Positions 34,200-42,731 of a stretch of DNA of 64,000 nt are shown here, in pieces. The translations under genes and the position numbers were made by a program. The notes under the pieces were generated by a model, which searched no databases, was not told where the DNA came from, and was given only the letters and a program-made list of their open reading frames with translations. The first letter of the stretch is position 1. Every line of letters starts with the position of its first letter. The stretch lies in assembly GCF_049723235.1 (NCBI RefSeq), contig NZ_JBNARB010000002.1, forward strand, positions 124,001 through 188,000. The letters run 5' to 3'. The stretch comes from Thermovenabulum sp049723235 (GTDB lineage Bacteria; Bacillota; Thermosediminibacteria; Thermosediminibacterales; Thermosediminibacteraceae).

Positions 34200-34511
34200 T
34201 TGGCTTGCAACTGCAGTGTTTGACAGCTATTACACCATGCCCATATAATCAACATAAGGAGCAACAGCTATCGCTTGAAGGACAGGCTAAAAACCTAATA
34301 ATTCACATAACAATACTTAGATCTTAAAAAAGCCGGAGTGGCTCAATTTAAATCTGTTGATAATGGGTCATTTTAATTCGCTATTGACATATTTATTTCT
34401 TTTGACGAACTACTCCCCTCAGCTCATGAATACGGCGAACATCATCTTTCTATATATGGATTTGTTGCCGGAATGGCAGTCATGGCGTTAAGTTTATTGA
34501 TGTTTGTATAA
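34200..34511 (+). pseudogene. Decayed ZIP-family metal transporter
   Basis: The 3' end reads DELLPSAHEYGEHHLS, then IYGFVAGMAVMALSLLMFV to a stop at 34509-34511, matching the last helices of ZIP zinc/iron transporters. Around 34250-34275 a broken NI-GATAIA stretch corresponds to the NIPEGAAIA metal-site helix. Deletions and frameshifts separate the pieces and the N-terminal half is gone. Confidence 0.7.
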
Positions 34512-34518
34512 TTAGAAT

Positions 34519-34562
34519 ATAAGGGATAGGCACAGTCTAAAGTAGCTATGCCTATCCCTTTA
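34519..34562. terminator. Strong hairpin after the ZIP relic
   Basis: Perfect 12-base arms (AAGGGATAGGCA and TGCCTATCCCTT). It would end the former ZIP gene on the plus strand and the phosphoribosyltransferase remnant on the minus strand. Confidence 0.7.
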
Positions 34563-34617
34563 ATTTAATATTAGTACTCTATTTATATTCTTACCTGTAA
34601 GACAGTTTTGTAAAAAA

Positions 34618-34890
34618 TTATTTATTATAGAAAAGAGGAAGTTCTTTTATATAAATGATATCATCTCGCTTAACAGCATCTCCTTCTGCAAGAATAGCTG
34701 CCTTTGCAACAACTATTCCGCCTACCTTTTCAACAAGTTTTTGTGTTGCAGCAATTAATTCACCAGTACTAACCACATCATCAATAATCGCTACTCTCTT
34801 CCCCTTAATTTTAGCAACATCATTGCTATCCAAATATATAATCTGCAGCACAAACCAGTTCGGTATCTCCCAGAATAACAAAACTTGCTA
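34618..34890 (-). pseudogene. Phosphoribosyltransferase remnant (APRT-like C-terminal half)
   Basis: The main frame reads LDSNDVAKIKGKRVAIIDD then VVSTGELIAATQKL, the PRPP-binding loop of adenine-type phosphoribosyltransferases, and runs to a stop at 34618. Just upstream the family sequence continues in another frame (SFVILGDTELVCAADYI), so there is a frameshift near 34840, and the N-terminal half is absent. Confidence 0.7.
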
Positions 34891-34907
34891 TCTACTTTCA
34901 CTATCAA

Positions 34908-34931
34908 GGACGCAAGCATGCTCCGCGCACA
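34908..34931. repeat. Repeated GCATGC-centred element, copy 2
   Basis: Partner of 19972-19995 (19 of 24 bases identical), again beside a minus-strand terminator. The core CGCAAGCATGCTCCGCG is an imperfect palindrome. Confidence 0.4.
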
Positions 34932-34962
34932 TATGAAAAGCCCGCAATTACGCGGGCTTATT
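34932..34962 (-). terminator. Terminator downstream of the DUF4143 ATPase gene
   Basis: Arms AGCCCGC and GCGGGCT with TTTTC on the minus strand. It is separated from the gene by a relic segment. Confidence 0.7.
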
Positions 34963-34980
34963 TTCATTTAATTTTAAGTT

Positions 34981-35003
34981 TTATCTACATAGTAATAAGG
35001 TTT
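34981..35003 (-). pseudogene. Relic of the 5' end of an AAA/PD-(D/E)XK gene
   Basis: The minus strand reads PYYYVDKT, matching the N-terminal EEPYYYVDKTFF of the gene at 37218-38762. It is fused directly to the repeat at 35003. Confidence 0.5.
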
Positions 35004-35054
35004 ACCATTTATAAAATTTAAAACAATTTTTTAAAGAAAAATCCTTTACTAATT
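35003..35054. repeat. About 53-base dispersed repeat, copy 1
   Basis: Begins TTTACCATTTATAAAATTTA and is nearly identical to 40092-40145; a shorter, diverged copy lies near 42532-42570. In each case it adjoins a gene or relic of the AAA-ATPase group, and here it includes the last codon of the DUF4143 gene. Confidence 0.6.
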
Positions 35055-36503
35055 ACATGCAAACTTTATTTTTTCCAAATAACCCAAAATATACAAAAAT
35101 GCAAAAGCAGGTATGCGCATTACTGGGACTTTTGTATCTACAGGTAACTTCCCGTAATCTTCCGCCTTTTTGGTAATTATAAATGATCCGATTACTTCAC
35201 TGCTATTCTTAGACATTTCTATAATCGCATCGCTTTCCTTAATCACGGGGTTTTCTCTAAATTTCACCTCAAAAAGAACCTTCCCCTGGGGAAGCTCAAC
35301 AACAGCATCCACTTCCTTTTCATTACCCCCTGTCTTTCTATAATATCCAATCTTCGCCCTTACTCGGTTATAATAAGAAACTAAGTGCTTATAAACCGTG
35401 GTTTCAACCATTATTCCCATCTCTTCCGGTTCGATCAGCACATTATCCAGCATTAAAACTGCGCTTCTTATTGCAGCATCAGCAATATAAATTTTTGGTT
35501 TTGCTTTTAATATTTGCTTTCCGTCAAGACTAACCGGGTAACTAATATATATAAGATTCGCTTTTTCCAAATACTCTATATAATTAGATAAAGTTGCTGA
35601 AGGTGTATTGTCAAGCTCCTTGCTCATAGTAGCTATATTTATTATATTTGATGAATTAAAGCAAAGATATAAAAATACCTTTTCCAATACCGAAGCATTG
35701 CGAATATTAAATAAGGATGGTATATCCCGCTTCAAAACTTTATCAACTACATCCTCCCTCAAAATCCTTTGAGCAAAAAAATCATCTTTCGACAAAGCCA
35801 ATTCGGGGAATCCCCCAACAATTAAATAACGAAAAAAATACCTTTGCAGCGGAGAAAGAGCATTCATAATATTATTTATCTCATACCTGTTCAGTTTATT
35901 TAATTCTAATATGTCATTTACAAACTCAGTAAGCTTACTCTCTACATTTAAAAGTTCACAATATTCATAAAAAGAAAGCGTAGGAACATGAAGGACGGTC
36001 CACCTTCCTACACCGCTTTCGCTGGCACCTTGAACCAATACAGGGCTTGCAGAACCTGTCGCAACAACTCTCCAATTAGGTTTTGTGTCATAATATACCT
36101 TTAACCAATTTCCCCAGTCTGGAGCATATTGAATCTCGTCAAAAAATAGAAAAGCATCCTCCGATGATGATATATTTGTTTCATAAATTTCAATTATATC
36201 GTCTAATCTACAAAATTTTAAAAGCGGATGATCAAAGGAAATATATATTATTTTTCTTGGTTCAATCCCTTTTTCCAATAAAGTTTCAATAATTTGATAA
36301 AGTATCGTAGTCTTTCCTACACGCCTCGCCCCCGAAAGAATTACGAACCGTCTTAATTCGGGATGTATAAACATTTTCATGGCTTCATAATATGCTATCC
36401 TTTTTACAGGCTTTACAAAATCTCCGGGTATCTTTCCATTTCGCCACCACGGGTTATATGAATAAAGCAATTTAAGTATGTTATCAGGAGTTACAATTGC
36501 CAA
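35049..36503 (-). CDS. AAA ATPase with DUF4143 C-terminal domain
   Basis: Protein of 484 residues of unknown function. Seen: Walker A GARRVGKTT, Walker B-like FLFFDEIQ, sensor-type VVATGSAS, and a C-terminal DUF4143 region with an Asp...Glu-x-Lys set (EVDAVVELPQGKVLFEVKF) like a nuclease-fold core. Such proteins are common in mobile and defence-rich zones of anaerobes and archaea. The TTG start has AGGAGG nine bases upstream. Its 3' end lies inside a dispersed repeat. The perfect dyad ATGAAATATATTTCAT lies about 90-105 bases upstream (36593-36608). Confidence 0.88.
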   Translation of the reverse strand: MAIVTPDNILKLLYSYNPWWRNGKIPGDFVKPVKRIAYYEAMKMFIHPELRRFVILSGARRVGKTTILYQIIETLLEKGIEPRKIIYISFDHPLLKFCRLDDIIEIYETNISSSEDAFLFFDEIQYAPDWGNWLKVYYDTKPNWRVVATGSASPVLVQGASESGVGRWTVLHVPTLSFYEYCELLNVESKLTEFVNDILELNKLNRYEINNIMNALSPLQRYFFRYLIVGGFPELALSKDDFFAQRILREDVVDKVLKRDIPSLFNIRNASVLEKVFLYLCFNSSNIINIATMSKELDNTPSATLSNYIEYLEKANLIYISYPVSLDGKQILKAKPKIYIADAAIRSAVLMLDNVLIEPEEMGIMVETTVYKHLVSYYNRVRAKIGYYRKTGGNEKEVDAVVELPQGKVLFEVKFRENPVIKESDAIIEMSKNSSEVIGSFIITKKAEDYGKLPVDTKVPVMRIPAFAFLYILGYLEKIKFACN

Positions 36504-36624
36504 TATTATGCACCTCCTATATATATTATAACCGTATTTATGATTTTTACAATAAAAATATAAATTATAGTTATTATTTTTTTGCTTATTTTATGAAATA
36601 TATTTCATATTTTTGAAAATGTAG

Positions 36625-36704
36625 CCTTTTGATAAGGCAGCTTATAAAATTTTTAAATTATCCGAAGAAGAAAAAATAGAGGCTTTCATAGCCTCTTTTG
36701 CCAT
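36625..36704 (+). pseudogene. 80-base fragment of a PIN toxin gene
   Basis: Matches 43009-43088 of the intact PIN gene at 78 of 80 positions (codons for PFDEAAYKIFKLSEEEKIEA...). It ends exactly where the TctA fragment begins. It contains the hairpin AGAGGCT-TTCAT-AGCCTCT, followed by ATTTTTT on the minus strand, which now looks like a terminator for the neighbour. Confidence 0.8.
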
Positions 36705-36707
36705 AAA

Positions 36708-37025
36708 CTAAATATGATAAAATTTCCTCTGGACATTATGATTTTCAGCCATAGGGCCTAGGATGAGTGCAAGAACGATAGGAGATGCCGGGAAGTCAAG
36801 TTTCATAAAAATATACCCTATTACTCCGCTCACCAGCATGACTCCCACATCGAAAAAGCTATTGTTCATCGCATATGATCCCACAATGCACAATATGAAA
36901 ATAAGCGGAGTAAGGATATTTTTAGGCACAGAAAGCACCTTTATAAAAAGCCTTATTCCAAGCAATCCAGTTATCAACATTATGATATTGCGTACTAAAA
37001 GGCTTTGATTAACAATATCTGTCAC
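36708..37025 (-). pseudogene. C-terminal fragment of a TctA-type tricarboxylate transporter
   Basis: About 105 codons matching the end of the roughly 500-residue large membrane subunit of tripartite tricarboxylate transporters: IVGSYAMNNSFFDVGVML, then FPASPIVLALILGPMAE. The N-terminal four fifths and partner genes tctB and tctC are absent, so it is a remnant. Confidence 0.75.
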
Positions 37026-37186
37026 AAATCCCTAATAACTGTAACTATTGGTTCTTATATACTTTTAGGTTCTGCTAAAACTTTAGAAGGATTTATCACC
37101 GCCGCCTTTTTTGAATTTATTGTAATGTATTTTCAAAAAATGGGGTTTAGCATCGATATTATAATTATTTTAGGAATAGTGCTTTA
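37022..37186 (+). pseudogene. Unidentified membrane protein fragment
   Basis: The plus strand stays open for about 54 codons to a TAA, encoding a hydrophobic tail (TLEGFITAAFFEFIVMYFQK). It lacks a start signal and I do not recognise the family. Position next to the TctA fragment suggests another remnant. Confidence 0.3.
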
Positions 37187-37190
37187 ATAT

Positions 37191-37217
37191 AAAAAAGCCC
37201 GCCAATGCGGGCTATTT
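37191..37217 (-). terminator. Terminator of the first AAA/PD-(D/E)XK gene
   Basis: Arms AGCCCGC and GCGGGCT followed by TTTTTT on the minus strand. It is copied at 42056-42078 together with the gene end. Confidence 0.85.
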
Positions 37218-38762
37218 TCATTTAATTTTTTCCACATTAAAACTCACTATATTCCTTTCATCCTTGCTAAACTCCACTCCAATAAGATATATCTCCTCAT
37301 ATTCCCCCAAATACTTCTCAAAATATCTTTTTTCCTTCAATTGAGCCAAAGCACTACCCTGTGGAATATATTCTAAAACTTTAAACTCAAATATATAAAC
37401 TTTTTTATTAATAATAACGCTCATATCTATTTTCCCATAATTTGTTGCATCTTCAGCAATTACTTTAAACCCTAAGGATGAAAAATAACAGTAAAAAACA
37501 CTCGCATAATATCCTTCATACCCGGCTATATCATTTTTCCTATACCATTCCGCAGGTATCGAAGCAAAAAATGAGTAGAAAACTTCCTTCATTTTTTCAA
37601 AATCGTTTTCTAAAACCGATTTAAAAAGAGCGGTTCTATTTATTTCCTTCCTCCTGTAGTCCTCCACAAGATAATTCAATAAATGATTTGTGAGGCTATA
37701 CCTTACCTCTAAGTTTGGAAAACCGAGTCTGTATCTTATTAACCCCTCGTTCCCAAGCTTTTCTTTAATCGTCAAATATCCCGCTTGAAATAAAAGATTT
37801 TCAGCATAAATTTGTTCCACATCAAAGCTGCCTATAAGTTCCTCTCCGGCTTCTAAATCTTCCATGGAAGGTATGTAATATTTATTGCCAATCATTAGTT
37901 TGATCAAAAAAGTAGGAGTGCCCGTCTCAAACCAGAAAGGGCGGAAGTTTTTTTCGCTTAAGTACAAAAGAACATCGAAAGGATTATAAACGGATTCTCC
38001 CAGCCATTTGTAGCCATTGTACCATTCCCTTACCTTTTTTAAATCAACCCCTTGCAATCTATCCGAAAATACCTTTTCAAATTCCTGCTGCGTATAACCG
38101 CAAATGACAGCATATTCGGGATTTAAAGTTATATCCTGCAGATTGTTTAAGCCGCTGAATAAGGATACTTTAGAAAATTTGCTTACCCCCGTTATGAAAA
38201 CAAATTTAATATATTGATCCGCATCTTTTATTACGGAATAGAAACTTTTAAGCTCTTCCCTGATTGCCAAAGCCGATTCTTTTTCTTCAATACGGTCCAG
38301 AATCGGTTTATCGTATTCGTCTATAAGTATAACGACCTGAGCATTATACTTTTCGTATAATTTTTGTATTAGTTCAAAAAACTTCCCCGTAACGGATTCA
38401 AATTCTAATTCGATTCCGTACTCCCTGCAGTTTCTCAGTATTATTTCTTTTTCTATTACCTTTAAATCTTCAACATTACTTACACCGCTGCTCCCAAAGC
38501 TGATAGATATTACGGGGTATTTTTTATCCCAATCCCAATTATTTTCAAGGTAAAGGCCTTCGAAGTATTCCCTTTTGCCAAGGAAAGCCCACCTTAACGT
38601 ATCCACAAATAAGCTCTTCCCGAATCTCCTGGGTCGAGATAAAAAGTAATACTTCCCATTGTCAACAAGTTTTTTGACAAAAAAAGTTTTATCAACATAG
38701 TAATAAGGTTCTTCCCTTATTACCTTGAAACTTTGAATCCCGATGGGCAACTTTTTATTCAT
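37218..38762 (-). CDS. AAA-ATPase-like/PD-(D/E)XK nuclease-fold protein (DUF1703 family), copy A
   Basis: Protein of about 514 residues, function unknown. Seen: N-terminal LPIGIQSFKVIREEPYYYVD, the modified Walker A RPRRFGKSLF, Walker B VVILIDEYDKP, and a C-terminal nuclease-like core with KIDMSVIINKKVYIFEFKV (Asp...Glu-x-Lys). This architecture (AAA-ATPase_like plus PDDEXK_9) occurs in large lineage-specific sets in anaerobes and may act in genome defence or recombination, which is unproved. ATG at 38762 follows GGGGTGG; a GTG at 38771 overlaps that site. Its last 280 bases are duplicated without change at 42058. Confidence 0.9.
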   Translation of the reverse strand: MNKKLPIGIQSFKVIREEPYYYVDKTFFVKKLVDNGKYYFLSRPRRFGKSLFVDTLRWAFLGKREYFEGLYLENNWDWDKKYPVISISFGSSGVSNVEDLKVIEKEIILRNCREYGIELEFESVTGKFFELIQKLYEKYNAQVVILIDEYDKPILDRIEEKESALAIREELKSFYSVIKDADQYIKFVFITGVSKFSKVSLFSGLNNLQDITLNPEYAVICGYTQQEFEKVFSDRLQGVDLKKVREWYNGYKWLGESVYNPFDVLLYLSEKNFRPFWFETGTPTFLIKLMIGNKYYIPSMEDLEAGEELIGSFDVEQIYAENLLFQAGYLTIKEKLGNEGLIRYRLGFPNLEVRYSLTNHLLNYLVEDYRRKEINRTALFKSVLENDFEKMKEVFYSFFASIPAEWYRKNDIAGYEGYYASVFYCYFSSLGFKVIAEDATNYGKIDMSVIINKKVYIFEFKVLEYIPQGSALAQLKEKRYFEKYLGEYEEIYLIGVEFSKDERNIVSFNVEKIK

Positions 38763-38849
38763 TATATCCACCCCAGAAGCCGAATTTTTGCTGTCTTTTA
38801 TACTCCTAAAAATAGGTAAATGGTGAAATAGCGCAGGTGTAATATAAGT

Positions 38850-40032
38850 TTAAATCCTCTCTATACTACACTCCCTTAAATTCCGCTTTTCCTCGTCGAT
38901 CGCTATTCCTACTAAATTTACATTACGTTCCCAGCATAATAAGCTTAGAAAAACTATCCTTTACTTCCTTATTTGGAAAATCAAGTAAATATCCTTTCTT
39001 TTCATTTCTATCCTTAAATGTTAAATACCCCGATTGAACGAAAAAAATACTCGGGGGTGCATTCTCTATCTCATACGTCGTCAAATCATAGCTTTTGACA
39101 TACTCTCCTATTATATCATCTATCTTAACCTTATTTTCTTTAATATACTCAACCAAGAACGATGGTGCTCCACTTTCAAACCAATAATTGTCAAACCTCC
39201 TTTTGCTAAAAAAATTCAATATAGAAAAGGGATTATATACAAAATTTTCCCCATCAAAGGAAAAACCATTGTAATTATGCTTTATCTTCTCCAATAATTC
39301 ATCTCTTGTAGCCCTCAATTCTTCCGATACCTTGTTTATATATCCTTCAAAATACCTTTCAAGCTCTTCCTGCGTATACCCCATCATTTGAGAGTATTCT
39401 CTATCTATGGTTATATCATTCAAATTATTCAAAGAAGAGAATATCCCCGCCTTCGTAAATTTTGATATCCCCGTTATAAACACAAACCTCAAATACGGGT
39501 CCAAATCTTTTATCGTTGAATAAAAAAGCCTCAGTATTTCCCTTACCTTTTTTGCTATCTCTGGTTCCATTATATGATCAAGTATGGGTTTGTCGTATTC
39601 ATCTATTAATATGACTACTTTCCCCCTCTTTGATAACTCATACACAAGGTCACTAAACCTCACTATTATATCATCCGTGCGAACTTTTAAACCATACTCT
39701 TCATATATCCTTTCAAGCTTCAACAATAACGTTTTTTCTACACTATCTGCATCCGTTGAGTTTATCTCGGTCATACTTATCTTTATAACGGGATATTCTT
39801 TCCATTCCCATTTATCGTATATATAAGTCCCTTCAAAAAGCTCCTTTTCTCCCTTAAACAAATAAAAAAACGTTGACACCGTCAAACTTTTACCGAATCT
39901 CCTTGGTCTTGATATGAAATACGGCGTTGACGATGAGGCCAATTCGTATATAAATTTAGTTTTATCTACGTATATATAGTCCCCTTCAACCAGTTTTTTG
40001 AAATCCTGTATCCCTATAGGAAGCTTTTTCAC
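38850..40032 (-). pseudogene. AAA-ATPase-like/PD-(D/E)XK protein, copy B, internally deleted
   Basis: The ATPase part is intact (about 370 codons: RPRRFGKSLTVS, VVILIDEYDKP) but the frame ends at 38923 after FSKLIMLGT, before the nuclease core. Directly beyond, a different frame encodes NLVGIAIDEEKRNLRECSIE to a TAA at 38850, the normal last residues of the family. So roughly 120-150 codons with the nuclease motif have been deleted and the ends joined out of frame. The start is probably GTG at 40032, six bases after GAGGTG. The ATPase half could still be made. Confidence 0.8.
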
Positions 40033-40091
40033 TCTTTTCACCTCTATTTATACAGTTCATCCATTTAATAAAAAAATTCTCTTAGTATAAT

Positions 40092-40145
40092 TTTACCATT
40101 TATAAAATTTAAAACAATTTTTTAAAGAAAAATCCTTTAATAATT
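40092..40145. repeat. About 53-base dispersed repeat, copy 2
   Basis: Nearly identical to 35003-35054 (one mismatch and one A-run length difference as read). It lies upstream of copy B of the AAA gene group. Confidence 0.6.
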
Positions 40146-40405
40146 GTACTGACCCCCGGTTATTTGGACTTAAACGACCAAAACACCTCGACTCGCAGGA
40201 AAAAGCAAAAAAGGTCAAAATAAATGGGAAAAATAATGAAAACTATAAAATTCATTATTCCCTTTTTTCAAAGAGAGGATTTTCAAAGGAGTTTATAGAA
40301 TATGCTAAAGAAAATAAAAATATCTATCTTTTTACATTAGAAGATATAAAGTGATGAATAATATTGTGATATAATAATCTCAACCAAATATTAAGGGGTG
40401 ATAAA
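40146..40405. other. Gene-free stretch with relics before AAA copy C
   Basis: After the repeat, 40150-40190 carries a GC-richer stretch (GACCCCCGGTTATTTGGAC) that resembles an insertion-sequence end, though no matching inverted end was found. It is followed by the ATPase tail relic at 40217-40354 and a TATAAT near 40370 that may serve the next gene. Confidence 0.35.
40217..40354 (+). pseudogene. C-terminal tail of an archaeal-type ATPase (DUF234-like)
   Basis: The frame reads YKIHYSLFSKRGFSKEFIEY, then AKENKNIYLFTLEDIK and a stop, matching the nuclease-fold C-terminal tail (FS-x-x-GF...) of DUF234-type ATPases. The ATPase domain is missing. Confidence 0.5.
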
Positions 40406-42055
40406 TTGCTTTTACCTTCAGGTATAGATGATTTTAAAACCATAATCGAGGGAAATTATTACTACGTAGACAAAACCGGGCTCATTAAAGACCTGCTCCT
40501 TGACGGTGCAAACGCAATCCTAATTACCCGCCCCAGAAGATTTGGAAAAAGCCTCAACTTTTCTATGATAAAATACTTCTTTTCCAATGAAAAAGACTAC
40601 TCCTACCTTTTCAAAGGCATGAAGATATACAATGACCCCATCGCTTCAAAACATATGAATAAATACCCGGTAATACATATCACTTTTAAGGATGCTAAAG
40701 CAAATTCCTGGGAAGATACTTTCGAAGTTTTAAAAAGTGCTATATCAAAAGAGTATGATAAATTTAGCTACCTTTTAGAATCAGAAAAGCTAAAAGACCA
40801 TCACAAAAAATATTTTTTAAAAATACTGCAAAAAGAAGCAGAACCTGCGGACTACCGGGAAAGTCTTTCTAATCTATCGTATTACTTAGAAATCCATTTT
40901 CAAAGCAAAGTAATCCTCCTCATTGACGAATACGACGTTCCTATAGAAAGCGGATATGTAAACGGATACTATGAAAAAGCGGTTGACTTTATGCGGGGTA
41001 TGCTCACCGCCGCCCTTAAAGGAAACACATCTTTATTCAAAGGTCTCTTAACAGGTGTCTACAGGGTCGCAAAGGAGGACATCTTCTCGGGCCTGAATAA
41101 CCTCGTAGTATACACAGTCCTCGACGACTTTTATTCCTCTTATTTCGGCTTTACCGACGATGAAGTAAAGAAAATGCTCTCAGACTTTAACATGCTGGAT
41201 AGATATGAAGAAATAAAGGAATGGTATAACGGATACAAATTCGGTAATACCGACGGCATATACAACCCATGGAGCGTTATAAACTACATTTCTCTTAAAC
41301 AACCCCAGGCTTTTTGGGTAAACACTTCCAGCAATGATTTGATAAGAAACCTTATTGTAAAAAGTAGTACGGATATAAAAGAACAGATATCAAAACTTAT
41401 ATCCGGAGAAGTCATAGAAAAGGATATAAAAATCTCTACAGCCTTAAGGGATATAACTTACGACAAAGAGGCTATATGGAGCTTATTCCTATTTGCGGGA
41501 TATCTTACCGCACAGGAAAAGTCTATAAAAGGATTAAAGGCCTATTGTAAAATTTTAATACCGAACAGGGAGTTAAAGGAATTATACGTTGATATATTTG
41601 AAACATGGCTAAAAAGCATGAATCTTGAGCCTAACAGCGTTGAAAGGCTTATTGAACACCTTTTTTCCCAAGATGAAAAATCCTTCGAAAGGGAGTTTAA
41701 TGAAATCCTTATAAAAGTTTTAAGCTACCACATGTTAGGAAATGAAGCGGAAAGGGTGTATCAGGCTTTTGTCCTCGGGATGCTGAGCGTCCTCGGCGAC
41801 AGGTTTGAAGTAAAATCCGAAAGGGAAAGCGGATTTGGGCGATATGATGTTGTTGTGATAGATAAAAAATTGCCAAGAGCTGTAATAATAGAGTTTAAAG
41901 TATCAGAAGATGAGGATTTAGAAAAAACAGCTTTAAAAGCCCTGGAGCAGATTGAAGAAAAAAGATACGACGTAGATTTAAAGGAAAGGGTTAGCGAAGT
42001 TGTTAAAGCCGGTATTGCTTTAAAGGGAAAAAGTGGGAGGTGTAAGATAGTGTAA
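40406..42055 (+). CDS. AAA-ATPase-like/PD-(D/E)XK nuclease-fold protein (DUF1703 family), copy C
   Basis: Protein of 549 residues on the opposite strand to copies A and B. Seen: LPSGIDDFKTIIEGNYYYVD, RPRRFGKSLNFS, Walker B VILLIDEYDVP and the C-terminal GRYDVVVIDKKLPRAVIIEF with KV (Asp...Glu-x-Lys). It is the most diverged of the three and belongs to another branch of the family. The start is TTG after AAGGGGTG. Two short relics in the window (13825 and 27008) derive from this type of gene. Its stop codon is immediately followed by the rearranged piece of copy A. Confidence 0.9.
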   Translation: MLLPSGIDDFKTIIEGNYYYVDKTGLIKDLLLDGANAILITRPRRFGKSLNFSMIKYFFSNEKDYSYLFKGMKIYNDPIASKHMNKYPVIHITFKDAKANSWEDTFEVLKSAISKEYDKFSYLLESEKLKDHHKKYFLKILQKEAEPADYRESLSNLSYYLEIHFQSKVILLIDEYDVPIESGYVNGYYEKAVDFMRGMLTAALKGNTSLFKGLLTGVYRVAKEDIFSGLNNLVVYTVLDDFYSSYFGFTDDEVKKMLSDFNMLDRYEEIKEWYNGYKFGNTDGIYNPWSVINYISLKQPQAFWVNTSSNDLIRNLIVKSSTDIKEQISKLISGEVIEKDIKISTALRDITYDKEAIWSLFLFAGYLTAQEKSIKGLKAYCKILIPNRELKELYVDIFETWLKSMNLEPNSVERLIEHLFSQDEKSFEREFNEILIKVLSYHMLGNEAERVYQAFVLGMLSVLGDRFEVKSERESGFGRYDVVVIDKKLPRAVIIEFKVSEDEDLEKTALKALEQIEEKRYDVDLKERVSEVVKAGIALKGKSGRCKIV

Positions 42056-42476
42056 AAGCCCGCCAATGCGGGCTATTTTCATTTAATTTTTTCCACATTA
42101 AAACTCACTATATTCCTTTCATCCTTGCTAAACTCCACTCCAATAAGATATATCTCCTCATATTCCCCCAAATACTTCTCAAAATATCTTTTTTCCTTCA
42201 ATTGAGCCAAAGCACTACCCTGTGGAATATATTCTAAAACTTTAAACTCAAATATATAAACTTTTTTATTAATAATAACGCTCATATCTATTTTCCCATA
42301 ATTTGTTGCATCTTCAGCAATTACTTTAAACCCTAAATATAAGCTTTCCCCGAATCTCCTGGGGCGGGATAAAAAGTAATACTTCCCATTGTCAACAAGT
42401 TTCTTGACAAAAAAAGTTTTATCAACGTAGTAATAAGGTTCTTCCCTTATTACCTTGAAACTTTGAATCCCGATGG
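42056..42476 (-). pseudogene. Rearranged partial copy of AAA/PD-(D/E)XK copy A
   Basis: 42058-42336 is identical to the last 280 bases of copy A with its terminator (about 37195-37473). It then jumps to the start of the gene: 42337-42476 matches about 38607-38745 with several differences. The middle 1.1 kb is deleted. A 68-codon frame (42079-42285) covers only the nuclease-core tail. Different divergence of the two halves suggests gene conversion of the 3' part. Confidence 0.9.
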
Positions 42477-42613
42477 GTGTTTCTTATACACTCTCCTAAA
42501 GCTATGTATTTAACATTATTTACAGTATAATTTTACCATTTATAAACAATTTTTTGCAAAAAATCTTTCTAACCAAATACCGCAAATCACATCAAATTAT
42601 ATATTATAGTTTT

Positions 42614-42664
42614 AACCATTTATTCGAAAATAAAATAGAATAAATCAGACTCTACATAATGGTT
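42614..42664. promoter_or_regulatory. Inverted repeat upstream of the toxin-antitoxin promoter
   Basis: AACCATT (42614-42620) and AATGGTT (42658-42664) face each other upstream of the -35 box. They may be half-sites for the antitoxin, though Phd-type operators usually overlap the promoter. Confidence 0.25.
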
Positions 42665-42673
42665 ATTTATATA

Positions 42674-42702
42674 TTGATATAAATAGTCAATTTGCATATA
42701 AT
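42674..42702 (+). promoter_or_regulatory. Promoter of the Phd/PIN toxin-antitoxin operon
   Basis: TTGATA (42674-42679), 17 bases, TATAAT (42697-42702): a near-consensus sigma-A promoter 30 bases before the antitoxin start. Confidence 0.75.
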
Positions 42703-42731
42703 AATATTAACCAAAATAGGAGGTGTGATTG

